Positions 46,377-56,563 of a DNA stretch of 64,000 nt are shown here, piece after piece. The position numbers and the translations under genes were made by a program. Position 1 is the stretch's first letter. Every line of letters begins with the position of its first letter. Source of the DNA: Enterobacter wuhouensis (GTDB lineage: Bacteria > Pseudomonadota > Gammaproteobacteria > Enterobacterales > Enterobacteriaceae); contig NZ_SJOO01000008.1 of the NCBI RefSeq assembly GCF_004331265.1, positions 62,001 to 126,000 of the forward strand, read 5' to 3'. The notes under the pieces were generated by a model. It did no database searches, was not told the DNA's origin, and saw nothing but the letters and a program-made list of their open reading frames with translations.

Positions 46377-47150
46377 ATGATCGAGATTAACCACCTCAAC
46401 CTGGCGTTCGGCGAGGGCGAGAAGCGCAATCAGGTGCTGGATGACGTAAACATCAGCGTGAAGGAGGGCGAGATTTATGGCCTGGTGGGAGAGTCCGGTT
46501 CGGGCAAAACCACGGTGCTCAAATGCCTGGCCGGGCTGTTTACCCACTGGGACGGCGAGCTTTCCATTGACGGCAGGCCGCTGGAAAAGCGCATTAGCCG
46601 GGAACGGTGCCGTCGGGTGCAGATGGTGTTTCAGGACCCGTACGGCTCGCTGCATCCGCGCCACACCATCGGGGATATTCTGGAGGAGCCGCTGCAGATC
46701 CACGGCATCGGCGATCGGGAGCGGCGCATTTATACCTTGCTGGACAAGGTGGGGCTGAACCGGGCGTTTCGCGATCGCTATCCGCACCAGCTTTCCGGCG
46801 GCCAGCGCCAGCGCGTGGCGATTGCCCGGGCGTTAATTCTGGAGCCGCAGGTGCTGCTGCTGGACGAGCCGACCTCGGCGCTGGACGTCTCCGTGCAGGC
46901 GGAAATCCTCAACCTGCTGGCGGAGCTTCAGCGCGAGTCGAATCTGACCTACCTGATGGTGACGCACGATCTGGGCGTGATTGCCCACCTGTGCCAGAAG
47001 GTGGCGGTGATGCAGTACGGTAAAATCCTCGAAAGCCTGACCGTCGACGCGCTGGTCGCCGGGCAGGCCAAAACCGACTATACGCGGATGCTGGTCAATG
47101 CCAGCCAGCAGTATTCGCGCGAGATGGCGCGGGAGGTGGCGATTTATTAG
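46377..47150 (+). CDS. ABC transporter ATP-binding protein, DppF type
   Basis: Second ATPase, 257 residues. Walker A is GESGSGKTT at 38-46, the signature is LSGGQRQRVAIARAL and Walker B is [15 protein letters not shown]. It is shorter than E. coli DppF (about 330) because the C-terminal extension is reduced. The ATG has aaggag upstream. Last gene of the operon; a palindromic repeat follows instead of a clear terminator. Confidence 0.86.
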   Translation: MIEINHLNLAFGEGEKRNQVLDDVNISVKEGEIYGLVGESGSGKTTVLKCLAGLFTHWDGELSIDGRPLEKRISRERCRRVQMVFQDPYGSLHPRHTIGDILEEPLQIHGIGDRERRIYTLLDKVGLNRAFRDRYPHQLSGGQRQRVAIARALILEPQVLLLDEPTSALDVSVQAEILNLLAELQRESNLTYLMVTHDLGVIAHLCQKVAVMQYGKILESLTVDALVAGQAKTDYTRMLVNASQQYSREMAREVAIY

Positions 47151-47166
47151 GGTTGTGCGGTTTGGT

Positions 47167-47200
47167 GCCCTCACCCCGGCCCTCTCCCACAGGGAGAGGG
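47167..47200. repeat. palindromic intergenic repeat, CCCTCTCCC family
   Basis: Single unit gccctcaccccggccctctc followed by ccacagggagaggg, between the convergent ends of the ABC operon and yegS. Confidence 0.7.
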
Positions 47201-47230
47201 AGAAAAACGTAGCCGCCACCCGACAAAACC

Positions 47231-48130
47231 TCAGCGCAAGAGCTGACAGTCCGGCGGCAGCCTGCACTGCAGCGCGCCCGGAACAACCTCAATGCGGAAT
47301 TTCTCTCCGCTCAGCGGTTCGCCATCAAGGTTAAAGGTCATGCCGTGCGGGGCGATCACCTCAAACCACGCGGATTTCCCGTCAATGATGTTTGGGCTTT
47401 CTTCCGGCTGGGTGAGGGTGGTGAACAGCGCGGGCAGCAGCCCGTCGCCGGTGAAAATGCGCAGCTGGAGCTGACCGTCGTTAATCAGCGCCTCGGGGCA
47501 AAGCTGCTGCCCGCCGCCCGCCTGACGCCCGTTGCCGATGCCAATCACCAGCGCGTCGCCCTGCCAGTGGAAGTTTTCACCGTTGATTTCGCAGCGGTCG
47601 GGTTTCAGGGTATCCATGCGCATCAGGCCGTGGATCAGATACGACACGCCGCCCAGCGCCGCCTTCAGCTTTTCCGGCGTTTCGCTGGTAATGCGCGTAC
47701 CGAAGCCGCCCGTCGCCATATTGATAAAACAGGTTTTATCATTCACCTGCGCAATATCAACGGCGGTTGCTTTACCGAGGATCGCCAGCTGCAGCGCTTT
47801 CCCCAGGTCCTCCGGAATACCGGCGCTGGTGGCAAAATCATTGGCGGTGCCGAGCGGTAAAATACCCATCACCGGGCGCACTGCCGGATCAAGCTCAATC
47901 AGCGCGCTGGCGATCTCGTTGATGGTCCCGTCGCCGCCGCCGGAAATAATGGTCCCGACGCCCAGGCGTATACCTTCATCGATATAACGCGCCGCGTCGC
48001 CTTTTTCAAACGTCACCCGCACGTGTATGCGCGCGCCGTCTTCCCGTAAATCGGTAATGGCCTGGCGAAGCACATCGTTGCCCGCGCTTTTGCCATTGAG
48101 AATCAATAAACTGTCTGGATAGGTTGCCAT
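47231..48130 (-). CDS. yegS: lipid kinase YegS
   Basis: Diacylglycerol-kinase-like soluble kinase of 299 residues, the same length as E. coli YegS, which phosphorylates phosphatidylglycerol in vitro. The nucleotide-binding motif GGGDGTINE lies at 64-72, with the [10 protein letters not shown] block near 96. The C-terminal beta-sandwich domain includes [20 protein letters not shown] and the LDGEPL motif. Its ATG has gggag 8 bases upstream. It lies downstream of cyaR on the same strand. Confidence 0.94.
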   Translation of the reverse strand: MATYPDSLLILNGKSAGNDVLRQAITDLREDGARIHVRVTFEKGDAARYIDEGIRLGVGTIISGGGDGTINEIASALIELDPAVRPVMGILPLGTANDFATSAGIPEDLGKALQLAILGKATAVDIAQVNDKTCFINMATGGFGTRITSETPEKLKAALGGVSYLIHGLMRMDTLKPDRCEINGENFHWQGDALVIGIGNGRQAGGGQQLCPEALINDGQLQLRIFTGDGLLPALFTTLTQPEESPNIIDGKSAWFEVIAPHGMTFNLDGEPLSGEKFRIEVVPGALQCRLPPDCQLLR

Positions 48131-48208
48131 CCGGGTTGCTCCCTTTTTTTGCTTTAGAAAGAGTGTATCCCAGAGAAGTAAAAAGCGGGTAAGAACAGGA
48201 TGAAAGGC

Positions 48209-48294
48209 AAAAAATAAGCCCGCGTAAGGGAGATTACGCAGGCTAAGGAGGTGGTTCCTGGTACAGCTAGCATTTATGGGTTATGTTTTTCAGC
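48209..48294 (-). ncRNA. cyaR: CyaR (RyeE) Hfq-dependent small RNA
   Basis: On the reverse strand the sequence starts gctgaaaaacataacccat at 48294. It contains the conserved targeting core accaggaaccacctcctta, which can pair with Shine-Dalgarno regions, and ends in a GC-rich hairpin (gcctgcgtaa/ttacgcgggc) followed by a T-tract near 48209. This is nearly the same as E. coli CyaR, including its place next to yegQ. In E. coli it is CRP-activated and represses ompX, luxS and nadE. Confidence 0.95.
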
Positions 48295-48300
48295 GGGGGG

Positions 48301-48343
48301 ATAATACCCGTATTGAACGAAGCGGTATGTGATCCGATTCTAA
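48301..48343 (-). promoter_or_regulatory. CRP-dependent promoter of cyaR
   Basis: Reverse-strand -10 tattat at 48301-48306. A CRP-like site with one perfect half, tgtga then tccgat then tctaa, lies at 48328-48343. Its centre lies 41.5 bases upstream of the predicted CyaR start at 48294, the class II activator position, in line with the known CRP control of cyaR. Confidence 0.7.
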
Positions 48344-48378
48344 GAATTATCCCACCGTGAAAAAATCCCGTTGATTGA

Positions 48379-49740
48379 CTATTTACCGTGCGGATTACGG
48401 GTGTTTTCGCCTTCAAAATTGCGCATCAGCAGCGCAAACTCCAGCTCCACTTCTTCAGGAACCGGCAGCCAGACGACGTGACCGTCGCCCGGCGCGACGT
48501 CGATCGCTTCACCTTTTTTGTTTTCCAGATGCTCCAGACGGAAGTTCATGTTGCCCTGTGGGGTCATGAGTTCCAGGCTGTCGCCTTTGGTGAATTTGTT
48601 TTTCACCGCCACGGCCGCCAGCGCGCCTTTACGCTCGCCGGTGAAGTCGCCGACAAACTGCTGGCGCTCAGAAATGGAGTAGCCGTGCTCGTAGTTCTGA
48701 TAATCGTCGTGGGTGTGACGACGCAGGAAGCCTTCGGTATAGCCGCGATGCGCCAGGCCTTCCAGGGTTTCCAGCAGGGTGGTATCGAACGGTTTACCGG
48801 CAGCGGCATCGTCGATGGCCTTGCGGTACACCTGCGCGGTACGGGCACAGTAGTAGTATGACTTGGTTCGGCCTTCGATTTTCAGCGAGTGCACGCCCAT
48901 CTGCGTCAGGCGCTCTACGTGCGCGATGGCGCGCAGGTCTTTCGAGTTCATGATGTAGGTGCCGTGCTCGTCTTCAAAGGCGGTCATGTACTCGCCCGGA
49001 CGCTTGGCTTCTTCAATCATAAACACGCTGTCGGTTGGCGCGCCGACGCCCAGCGTTGGCTCGACGTTGGTGACCGGGATCGGCTCGTGCTTGTGCACGA
49101 TGTTGCCCACGTCATCCTCTTTGCCTTCCTGAACGTTATATTCCCAGCGGCAGGCGTTGGTGCAGGTGCCCTGGTTCGGGTCGCGCTTGTTGATATAGCC
49201 AGAGAGCAGACAACGGCCGGAGTAGGCCATGCACAGCGCGCCGTGGACGAAAATCTCGATTTCCATATCCGGCACCTGGGTGCGGATCTCTTCGATCTCT
49301 TCCAGAGACAGTTCGCGAGACAGAATGACGCGGGTGAGCCCCATCTGCTTCCAGAACTTCACCGTCGCCCAGTTGACGGCGTTGGCCTGTACGGAAAGGT
49401 GAATATCCATCTCCGGGAAGTTTTCCCGAACCAGCATGATTAAACCCGGGTCCGACATGATCAGCGCGTCCGGCCCCATATCCACCACCGGTTTCAGGTC
49501 GCGAATGAACGTTTTAAGCTTGGCGTTGTGCGGCGCGATGTTCACCACCACGTAGAATTTTTTGCCCAGGGCGTGCGCTTCGTTGATGCCGAGCTGCAGG
49601 TTCTCGTGGTTGAATTCGTTGTTGCGCACGCGCAGCGAGTAGCGCGGCTGGCCCGCGTACACCGCATCGGCACCATAAGCGAAAGCGTAACGCATATTTT
49701 GCAGCGTTCCCGCCGGGGAAAGGAGTTCCGGTTTAAACAT
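48379..49740 (-). CDS. yegQ: tRNA hydroxylation protein TrhP (YegQ), U32 peptidase-like
   Basis: U32-family protein of 453 residues, the same length as E. coli YegQ. In E. coli it is TrhP, needed together with prephenate for 5-hydroxylation of U34 in several tRNAs. The N-terminal barrel starts ELLSPAGTLQNMRYAFAYGADAVYAG. Four cysteines likely to hold an Fe-S cluster lie in GALCMAYSGRCLLSGY and GTCTNACRW (about residues 169-200). A C-terminal beta domain follows. Confidence 0.94.
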   Translation of the reverse strand: MFKPELLSPAGTLQNMRYAFAYGADAVYAGQPRYSLRVRNNEFNHENLQLGINEAHALGKKFYVVVNIAPHNAKLKTFIRDLKPVVDMGPDALIMSDPGLIMLVRENFPEMDIHLSVQANAVNWATVKFWKQMGLTRVILSRELSLEEIEEIRTQVPDMEIEIFVHGALCMAYSGRCLLSGYINKRDPNQGTCTNACRWEYNVQEGKEDDVGNIVHKHEPIPVTNVEPTLGVGAPTDSVFMIEEAKRPGEYMTAFEDEHGTYIMNSKDLRAIAHVERLTQMGVHSLKIEGRTKSYYYCARTAQVYRKAIDDAAAGKPFDTTLLETLEGLAHRGYTEGFLRRHTHDDYQNYEHGYSISERQQFVGDFTGERKGALAAVAVKNKFTKGDSLELMTPQGNMNFRLEHLENKKGEAIDVAPGDGHVVWLPVPEEVELEFALLMRNFEGENTRNPHGK

Positions 49741-49860
49741 GTTTGTTCTCGTTCTGATGACAGGTCAGATCCGCGTGCACCTGGTGCAGCGGTAAGGGGA
49801 GATCCCCCACTTTAAGGGCGGGCATTGTAGCGCTGCGGAGAAGACAGGTAAAGAGTCCTT

Positions 49861-49945
49861 ACCCCTCACCCTACCCTCTCCCCAAAGGGGAGAGGGTGTT
49901 TTAGTCCCCTCGCCCCTTTGGGGAGAGGGTTAGGGTGAGGGGGGG
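49861..49945. repeat. long inverted pair of CCCTCTCCC-family palindromes
   Basis: Two units back to back. The left starts acccctcaccctaccctctc and the right ends gagggttagggtgagggggg. The outer arms are near-perfect reverse complements of about 23 bases, and each unit also folds on itself (ctccccaaaggggag and cccctttgggg), so the locus can form two hairpins or one large one. It separates baeR from yegQ. Confidence 0.8.
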
Positions 49946-49950
49946 GTTCA

Positions 49951-50673
49951 TTAGGCGATCCTGCACGCATCCGCTTCCCAGCGATACCCCACGCCGTACA
50001 CCGCGCGGATAAACGACTGGTCGGCGTCCAGCGCCTCCAGCTTGCGGCGCAGGTTTTTGATGTGGCTGTCGATGGTGCGGTCGGTGACCACGCGGTAGTC
50101 GTCATACAGGTGGTTCAGCAGCTGTTCGCGGGAAAACACTTTTCCCGGCTCGTGGGAGAGGGTTTTCAGCAGGCGGAACTCCGCAGGAGTGAGATCCAAA
50201 AGCTTGCTCCGCCAGCTCGCCTGGAAGCGGCTTTCGTCGACAATCAGCGGGCTTTCGGCATCCAGCACCTGCAGCTCGCGCTGCGGCCTGCAGCGGCGCA
50301 GAATGGTCTTCACGCGGGCCACCACCTCGCGCGGGCTGTACGGCTTGCAGATGTAGTCGTCTGCGCCAATTTCGAGGCCCAGCAGGCGGTCGATCTCTTC
50401 AATTTTTGCGGTGACCATGACGATCGGCACGTCGGAAAAGCGACGGATCTCCCGGCACAGGGTCAGGCCGTCGGTGCCCGGCAGCATCAGGTCCAGCAGG
50501 ATCAGATCCGGCGGCGTCTGGCGCACATAGGGCAATACCCGATCGCCATGATTAATCAGCGACGGGGCGTAGCTGGCCGCGCGTAGATAGTCGATCAGCA
50601 GCTGCCCAAGCTTAGGCTCGTCTTCCACAATCAAAATGCGCGGCGTGTTTTCGTCAATCGGTAATTCGGTCAT
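49951..50673 (-). CDS. baeR: response regulator BaeR
   Basis: OmpR/PhoB-type response regulator of 240 residues for envelope stress. The receiver domain has the phosphorylation site Asp61 ([10 protein letters not shown]) and acidic pair in VEDEP (17-21). The winged-helix DNA-binding domain covers about 140-235 ([20 protein letters not shown]). It activates mdtABCD, acrD and spy in E. coli. The last gene of the mdtABCD-baeSR operon; its start overlaps the baeS stop by four bases. Confidence 0.96.
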   Translation of the reverse strand: MTELPIDENTPRILIVEDEPKLGQLLIDYLRAASYAPSLINHGDRVLPYVRQTPPDLILLDLMLPGTDGLTLCREIRRFSDVPIVMVTAKIEEIDRLLGLEIGADDYICKPYSPREVVARVKTILRRCRPQRELQVLDAESPLIVDESRFQASWRSKLLDLTPAEFRLLKTLSHEPGKVFSREQLLNHLYDDYRVVTDRTIDSHIKNLRRKLEALDADQSFIRAVYGVGYRWEADACRIA

Positions 50674-52073
50674 GCTTCTCTCGATAAATCCCGTTCCAGA
50701 GGTAACTCTACTGTAATGCTAACCCCGCCAAAAGGCGAATGGGCGGCGCGAAGGGTGCCGTTGTGGGCTTCGACGATGTTAACGCAGATCGCCAGCCCCA
50801 GCCCGGAGCCGCCGCTGGCGCGATTGCGCGACCCTTCGGTGCGGTAGAAGCGCTCAAACAGTCTCTCCAGCTGCGTGTCCTGTACGCCGGGGGCGGAGTC
50901 CGCGAAGGTGAGGGCGAAGCGCCCGTTTTCCTGCCTGCCCGAAATATGCAGCCCGCCGCCGCTGTCGGTGTAGCGCAGGCTGTTCTCCAGCAGGTTATTG
51001 AACAGCTGCATCAGGCGGTCCCTGTCGCCAAACACCACGGCGCTGTCCGGCAGGGAGAGGTCAATGGTCAGGTTGCGGCTGGCGAAGCGCTCGCGGAACG
51101 CGCCGCTGATCACTTCCAGAATATTGATGACGTCTACCGGCGCCTTCTGGTAGGCCAGCGCGCCTTCGTCGGACATGGAGAGCTGATGCAGGTCGTCCAC
51201 CAGCTTGGTGAGCGTGCCCACTTCCGCCTGCAGCGAGGCCACGGACTCGGGGGTGAACTGGCGCACACCGTCCTGTATCGCCTCCAGCTCGCCGCGCAGC
51301 ACCGCCAGCGGGGTGCGCAGCTCGTGCGAAATATCGGCCATAAAGTCGCGGCGCATCTGCTGGTTCTTCTCCAGCGTGCTGGCGAGCTGGTTGAAGTCCT
51401 GCGCCAGCTTGCCCAGCTCGTCCTGGCTGCGGGTGTCGACGCGGGTGGAAAAATCGCCTGCGGCCAGCTTGTGCGTGCCTTCCACCAGCCGCTTAACCGG
51501 CGCCAGCAGGCCGCGCGCCAGCGGGAAGGTGGCGAGCGCGGCGAGCAGCGTCGAGAGGGCGACAATCAGCCAGCTGGTCTGGCGCTGCTGGCGGTCAAAG
51601 TTGATATCGGTGTTGCGCGTCAGCCGCTCGACCGGCGAGGCGATTACCCAGCCCACGGTAGCTCCGTTAGAGACGATGGCGCGCTTCGTGCCGTCCGGCG
51701 GCACCGGCGCGCGTGGGCCAACCAGTACGCGCATATCCTGATCGATCACCCAAAACTGGGTGCGCCAGCCGTGCGGCGGCATGCCGGGGCCCGGGCGGTC
51801 GTCGTCATTGTCGTGCTCCAGCGAGCGCAGGATCTGAAAGACGAAGCGATCGTTATTGCGCAAAAACCGCCAGTTGCCGTGCTGCGTATACTGCTCGCCC
51901 AGCGCATCGCTCAGGCCCTGCAGGCGCTGCTCGTTGCCGTGCTTGATGTAGTCAATAAACCCGCGCTCAAAGCTGACCCGCACCGCCCAGTGCATGGTGA
52001 TCAGCAGGACGATACAGGTGGCAAATATCGCCACAAAGAGCTTGCCGGTAATGCCGGGACGCCAGAATTTCAT
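50670..52073 (-). CDS. baeS: sensor histidine kinase BaeS
   Basis: Membrane histidine kinase of 467 residues. Two spans (about 11-32 and 166-188) enclose a periplasmic sensor. A HAMP domain covers about 190-242. The phosphoacceptor is His250 in [10 protein letters not shown], and the HATPase domain has its N-box at [13 protein letters not shown] and glycine box at GSGLGLAI. It responds to envelope damage, indole and some metals in E. coli. Overlaps mdtD and baeR by four bases on either side. Confidence 0.96.
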   Translation of the reverse strand: MKFWRPGITGKLFVAIFATCIVLLITMHWAVRVSFERGFIDYIKHGNEQRLQGLSDALGEQYTQHGNWRFLRNNDRFVFQILRSLEHDNDDDRPGPGMPPHGWRTQFWVIDQDMRVLVGPRAPVPPDGTKRAIVSNGATVGWVIASPVERLTRNTDINFDRQQRQTSWLIVALSTLLAALATFPLARGLLAPVKRLVEGTHKLAAGDFSTRVDTRSQDELGKLAQDFNQLASTLEKNQQMRRDFMADISHELRTPLAVLRGELEAIQDGVRQFTPESVASLQAEVGTLTKLVDDLHQLSMSDEGALAYQKAPVDVINILEVISGAFRERFASRNLTIDLSLPDSAVVFGDRDRLMQLFNNLLENSLRYTDSGGGLHISGRQENGRFALTFADSAPGVQDTQLERLFERFYRTEGSRNRASGGSGLGLAICVNIVEAHNGTLRAAHSPFGGVSITVELPLERDLSREA

Positions 52074-53485
52074 GGTGCACTCCTTTTGCCGCGTCGGATC
52101 ACGACGTTCTTACTGGTATCATCCGGAACCCGGGCAAAGATAAAAGCGGGCAGGGCGATAATCACCGCCATGCTGAGATAGGTGTATAAAAAGACCTGAT
52201 GGGCGACCGGCGTGTCGACGCTGAGATGATGCTGTCCGTACATGCCGAGCAGCAGCCCAGCAATGGTCACGCCCACGCTCATGGAGAGCTGCATGATCAT
52301 CGACAGCAGGCTATTGCCGCTGCTCGCCAGCTCGTCCGGCAGATCCTTCAGCGTCAGGGTGTTCATCGACGAGAAGCGCATCGAGTTGACGATCCCCTGG
52401 CAGAACAGCACCAGCGGGAGAAGGTAGTACCAGCCCATCAGCGCCACGGCCATAAACAGCAGGCTGACCAGCGCCAGCCCCAGCGTGGCGGCGACCAGCA
52501 CGTGACGATAGCCAAAGCGGTTCACCACCTGCACCACGATGCGCTTCATCCCCATGCTGCCGAGCACCATCGGGATCATCATCAGCCCCGCGTGGAACGG
52601 CGAGAAGCCCATGCCGATCTGCAAAAATACGGGCGTCATGAACGGCAGCATGCCGCTGCCGATGCGCCCGGCAAAGCTGCCGAACAGGCCAAGGCGGTAG
52701 GTAGGATTTTTAAAGAGATTAAGGTTAAACAGCGCCTTGTCGTTTCCGCGAGCGTGCCACAGATACCCTGCAATGGCGGTAATGCCGAGGGCAACCAGAA
52801 TGCCCAGCGTCAGGGATGAAATCCCCAGCCCCTTCTGCCCGTCGAGCGCCAGCGTAAGCGTCGCCATACCGGCCGCCAGCAGGATAAAACCGACGAAATC
52901 AAAGCGTCGCGTTTGCATTTTGTAGTTCGGCATCAGCGTCAGGGTGGCGATGGCGCCGACGATGCCGACCGGCAGGTTGATGAAGAAGATCCAGTGCCAG
53001 GAGGCGTACTCCACCAGAATGCCGCCCAGCGCCGGGCCCAGCAGCGGCCCCACCTGGCCGGGAAGCGTCACGAAGGTCATCGCCGCCATGTACTGCTCGC
53101 GCGGAACGATCTTCATCACCGTTAGCCGCCCGACCGGCACCATCATCGCGCCGCCGACGCCCTGCAGCACGCGGGCCATGATCAGCTGGTCGAGCGTGTT
53201 GGCCTGCGCGCAAAACAGCGAGCCTGCGGTAAACAGCACGATGGCGGTAAAGAAGATGTTCCGCACGCCCACTTTGTCCGCCAGCCAGCCGCTGGCGGGC
53301 AGCATCACCGCCACCGTCAGCACGTAGGAGACAATCACCATATGCATATGCAGCGGGCTCTCCCCCAGGCTTTTCGCCATTGAGGGGAGGGCGGTATTGA
53401 CGATAGTCGTATCCAGCGACTGCATGAAGAAGCCGAACGCGACTATCCACAGCTGCCAGCGAACGTTACCAGGAAGATCGGTCAT
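52070..53485 (-). CDS. mdtD: MFS transporter MdtD (DHA2 family)
   Basis: Major facilitator of 471 residues with about 14 spans and the DHA2 motif [19 protein letters not shown] at the first span, then the [11 protein letters not shown] loop. It is encoded between mdtC and baeS. In E. coli it is not needed for MdtABC drug efflux. The Salmonella orthologue has been described as an iron-citrate exporter (IceT), so a citrate role is plausible here. It begins directly after the mdtC stop. Confidence 0.94.
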   Translation of the reverse strand: MTDLPGNVRWQLWIVAFGFFMQSLDTTIVNTALPSMAKSLGESPLHMHMVIVSYVLTVAVMLPASGWLADKVGVRNIFFTAIVLFTAGSLFCAQANTLDQLIMARVLQGVGGAMMVPVGRLTVMKIVPREQYMAAMTFVTLPGQVGPLLGPALGGILVEYASWHWIFFINLPVGIVGAIATLTLMPNYKMQTRRFDFVGFILLAAGMATLTLALDGQKGLGISSLTLGILVALGITAIAGYLWHARGNDKALFNLNLFKNPTYRLGLFGSFAGRIGSGMLPFMTPVFLQIGMGFSPFHAGLMMIPMVLGSMGMKRIVVQVVNRFGYRHVLVAATLGLALVSLLFMAVALMGWYYLLPLVLFCQGIVNSMRFSSMNTLTLKDLPDELASSGNSLLSMIMQLSMSVGVTIAGLLLGMYGQHHLSVDTPVAHQVFLYTYLSMAVIIALPAFIFARVPDDTSKNVVIRRGKRSAP

Positions 53486-56400
53486 TTACTCGGTCACCGT
53501 GGTTCTGTTTTTACGTGAAAAACGCAGCCGCAGGCGGTCAAAGAACAGATAGACCACCGGCGTGGTATACAGCGTCAGCAGCTGGCTCATCACCAGCCCG
53601 CCGACGATGGTGATCCCCAGCGGCTGGCGCAGCTCGGAGCCATCACCGCCGGAAATCACCAGCGGCAGCGCGCCAAACAGCGCCGCCAGCGTGGTCATCA
53701 TGATCGGGCGAAAGCGCAGCAGGCAGGCCTGGAAGATAGCGTCCTCCGGCGTCAGGTCGCCGTTGCGCTGGGCGTCCAGCGCGAAGTCCACCATCATGAT
53801 CGCGTTTTTCTTCACAATGCCTATTAGCAGCATGATCCCGATAAGCGCGATGAGGCTAAACGGGGCACCGAACAGCTCCAGCGCCAGCAGCGCGCCCACG
53901 CCCGCCGACGGCAGGGTCGAGAGGATGGTCAGCGGGTGGACGTAGCTCTCATACAGCACGCCCAGCACGATATAAACCGTTGCGATAGCTGCCAGAATCA
54001 GGATCACCTGTGAATTCATCGTATCCTGGAATACCTGTGCGGTACCGGCAAAGCTGCCGCGCACGGTGGACGGCACGCCCAGCTGGGTCATCGCGCGGTT
54101 GATCGCATCGCTGGCCTCAGAGAGCGACGAACCGGTTGGCAGGTTGAACGACACGGTCGAGGCGGCGGAAAGCCCCTGATGGTTCACCGAGAGCGGCGCG
54201 TTCGACGGCTGCCAGCTGGCGAAGTACGACAGCGGGATCGCTTTGCCGTCGCTGTTGATCACAAACATCTTGTCCAGCGCGCTGATGTCCTGGGTATAGC
54301 GCGGGTCAACCTCCATCACCACCTTGTACTGGTTCATCGGCTGGTAGATGGTGGAAATTTCACGCTGGCCGAAGGCGTTATTCAGCAGGCTGTTGGCCGC
54401 GGCCACGTCAATGCCCAGCCGCGACATGGTTTCACGATCGTAGGTGAGGGCCATCTCCGCGCCGTTGTCCTGCTGATCCGAGTTGACGTCCGCCAGCTCC
54501 GGCAGGGCCGCCAGCGCTTTGCGGATCTTCGGCTCCCACTCGCGCAGGGCGGCTAAATCATCCGAAAGCAGGGTGTACTGATAGCTGGCGTTGGCCTGAC
54601 GACCGCCGACGCGGATATCCTGAACGGCCATCAAAAACAGATTCGCCCCCGGCTCTTTGGCGAGCTTCACGCGCAGGCGGTCGATCACCTGCTGCGCGGT
54701 TTCCTCACGCTCGCCGCGCGATTTGAGGGTGATAAACATCATCCCGCTGTTGACGCGCGAGCCGCCGGTAAAGCCGGTCACGTTATCCACCGCCGGATCT
54801 TCACGAATGATCTTCATAAAGTCCTGCAGCTTGCCGCGCATCGCCTGGAACGAAATGCTCTGGTCGGCCTGAATGCCGCCCATCAGCACGCCGGTGTCCT
54901 GCTCCGGGAAGAAGGTTTTCGGGATGGTAATGTACATCCAGACGTTCAGCCCAATGGTGGCGATAAGCACCAGCCCAACCAGCCGCGTGTGGTTCAGTAC
55001 CCACTTCAGCGATTTGCCGTAGCTTTCCTGCATCGCCATCAGGAAACGACCGAAGCCCTTCCGGCGCGGCTGAGAGCGCGGCTTGCTGCGCTTGAGCATC
55101 CAGCCGCACATCATCGGCGTGAGCGTGAGCGAGATAACCAGCGAGATGCCGATAGCGACGGAAAGCGTGACGGCAAATTCCCGCAGCAATCTGCCCGGCA
55201 GCCCGCCCATCAGCAGCAGCGGCAGGAACACCGCCACCAGCGACAGGCTCATGGAGAGCACGGTAAAACCGACCTCGCGCGTCCCCTGAAGCGCCGCCTG
55301 CAGCGGCTTCATGCCCGCTTCCAGATGGCGGGAGATATTCTCCAGCACCACGATGGCATCATCCACCACGAAGCCCGTCGCAATGGTCAGGGCCATCAGC
55401 GACAGGTTGTTGAGGCTAAAGCCGCACAGGTACATGGCGGCAAAGGTGCCGATCAGCGAAACCGGCACGGCAACGGCAGGGATCAGCGTCGCCCTGCCCG
55501 AGCGCAGGAACAGGAACACCACCAGGATCACCAGCGCCACGGAGATAATCAGCGTTTGCTCTACCTCCTCAAGCGAGGCGCGAATGGTCGGGGAGCGATC
55601 CTGCGCAATCTGCAGATCGATGGCCGCCGGAATGGTCTCCTGTAGCTCCGGCAAGCGCTCGCGGATGCTGTTCACCGTCTGAATGATGTTGGCTTCCGGC
55701 AGCTTGCGGATCATCAGCAGGATGGCCGGCTTAGCGTTGGTCATCCCGGCGTTACGCACGTCCTGCACCGAGTCGGTAACGCTGGCTACGTCGCTCAGGC
55801 GCACCGCCGCGCCGTTGTTGTAGTGGATAATCAGCGGCTGGTATTCGGCGGCGGTTTTCAGTTCGTCGTTGGTCTGGAGCTGCCAGCGGTGGCTGCCGTC
55901 CTCAATCGCCCCCTGCGGCCTGCGCACGTTGGCGTTGCTGATGGCGGTGCGCACGTCGTCCAGCGACACGCCCTGATTAAACAGCGCCTGCGGGTTCAGG
56001 CCCACGCGCACGGCGGGCAGGGAGCTGCCGCCGACGCTCACGTCACCCACGCCGTCGATTTGGGCGATGGTCTGCGCCAGCTGCGTGGAGGCGAAGTCGT
56101 ACAGCTGCCCCTGGGAGTAGGTGTCCGAGGTGAGCGTCAGGATCATGATCGGCGCGTCGGACGGGTTGGCCTTGCGGTAGGTAGGGCGGCTCGGCATCCC
56201 GCTCGGCAGCAGGCTTTGCGCGGCGTTAATCGCCGCCTGCACGTCGCGCGCCGCGCCGTTAATGTCGCGGTCGAAGTTGAATTCCAGAATGATGCGCGTG
56301 CTGCCCAGCGAGCTGCTGGAGGTCATCTCGTTGACCCCGGCAATGCGCCCGAGCGAGCGTTCCAGCGGCGTGGCGACGGACGACGCCATGGTTTCCGGCG

Positions 56401-56563
56401 ACGCGCCCGGCAGCGATGCGCTGACCATGATCACCGGGAAATCCACCTGCGGCAGCGGGGCGACCGGCAGCAGCCGGAAGCCGAGCACGCCGCAGAGGGT
56501 AATGGCGAGCGAAATTAAAATCGTCGCCACCGGGCGGTAAATGAAGAGGGCAAAAAACTTCAC
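53486..56563 (-). CDS. mdtC: RND efflux pump subunit MdtC
   Basis: Inner membrane RND transporter of 1025 residues, the same length as E. coli MdtC. It forms heterotrimers with MdtB. Twelve spans and two large periplasmic loops are evident. The proton-relay aspartates lie in span 4 ([13 protein letters not shown]) and the lysine in span 10 ([14 protein letters not shown]). The start codon is GTG, directly abutting the mdtB TAG, as in E. coli, which indicates tight coupling. Confidence 0.96.
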   Translation of the reverse strand: MKFFALFIYRPVATILISLAITLCGVLGFRLLPVAPLPQVDFPVIMVSASLPGASPETMASSVATPLERSLGRIAGVNEMTSSSSLGSTRIILEFNFDRDINGAARDVQAAINAAQSLLPSGMPSRPTYRKANPSDAPIMILTLTSDTYSQGQLYDFASTQLAQTIAQIDGVGDVSVGGSSLPAVRVGLNPQALFNQGVSLDDVRTAISNANVRRPQGAIEDGSHRWQLQTNDELKTAAEYQPLIIHYNNGAAVRLSDVASVTDSVQDVRNAGMTNAKPAILLMIRKLPEANIIQTVNSIRERLPELQETIPAAIDLQIAQDRSPTIRASLEEVEQTLIISVALVILVVFLFLRSGRATLIPAVAVPVSLIGTFAAMYLCGFSLNNLSLMALTIATGFVVDDAIVVLENISRHLEAGMKPLQAALQGTREVGFTVLSMSLSLVAVFLPLLLMGGLPGRLLREFAVTLSVAIGISLVISLTLTPMMCGWMLKRSKPRSQPRRKGFGRFLMAMQESYGKSLKWVLNHTRLVGLVLIATIGLNVWMYITIPKTFFPEQDTGVLMGGIQADQSISFQAMRGKLQDFMKIIREDPAVDNVTGFTGGSRVNSGMMFITLKSRGEREETAQQVIDRLRVKLAKEPGANLFLMAVQDIRVGGRQANASYQYTLLSDDLAALREWEPKIRKALAALPELADVNSDQQDNGAEMALTYDRETMSRLGIDVAAANSLLNNAFGQREISTIYQPMNQYKVVMEVDPRYTQDISALDKMFVINSDGKAIPLSYFASWQPSNAPLSVNHQGLSAASTVSFNLPTGSSLSEASDAINRAMTQLGVPSTVRGSFAGTAQVFQDTMNSQVILILAAIATVYIVLGVLYESYVHPLTILSTLPSAGVGALLALELFGAPFSLIALIGIMLLIGIVKKNAIMMVDFALDAQRNGDLTPEDAIFQACLLRFRPIMMTTLAALFGALPLVISGGDGSELRQPLGITIVGGLVMSQLLTLYTTPVVYLFFDRLRLRFSRKNRTTVTE

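Noticed and set aside
50739-52181. 480-residue open frame on the plus strand
   Set aside because: Antisense to baeS with arginine- and alanine-rich composition; a shadow of codon bias.
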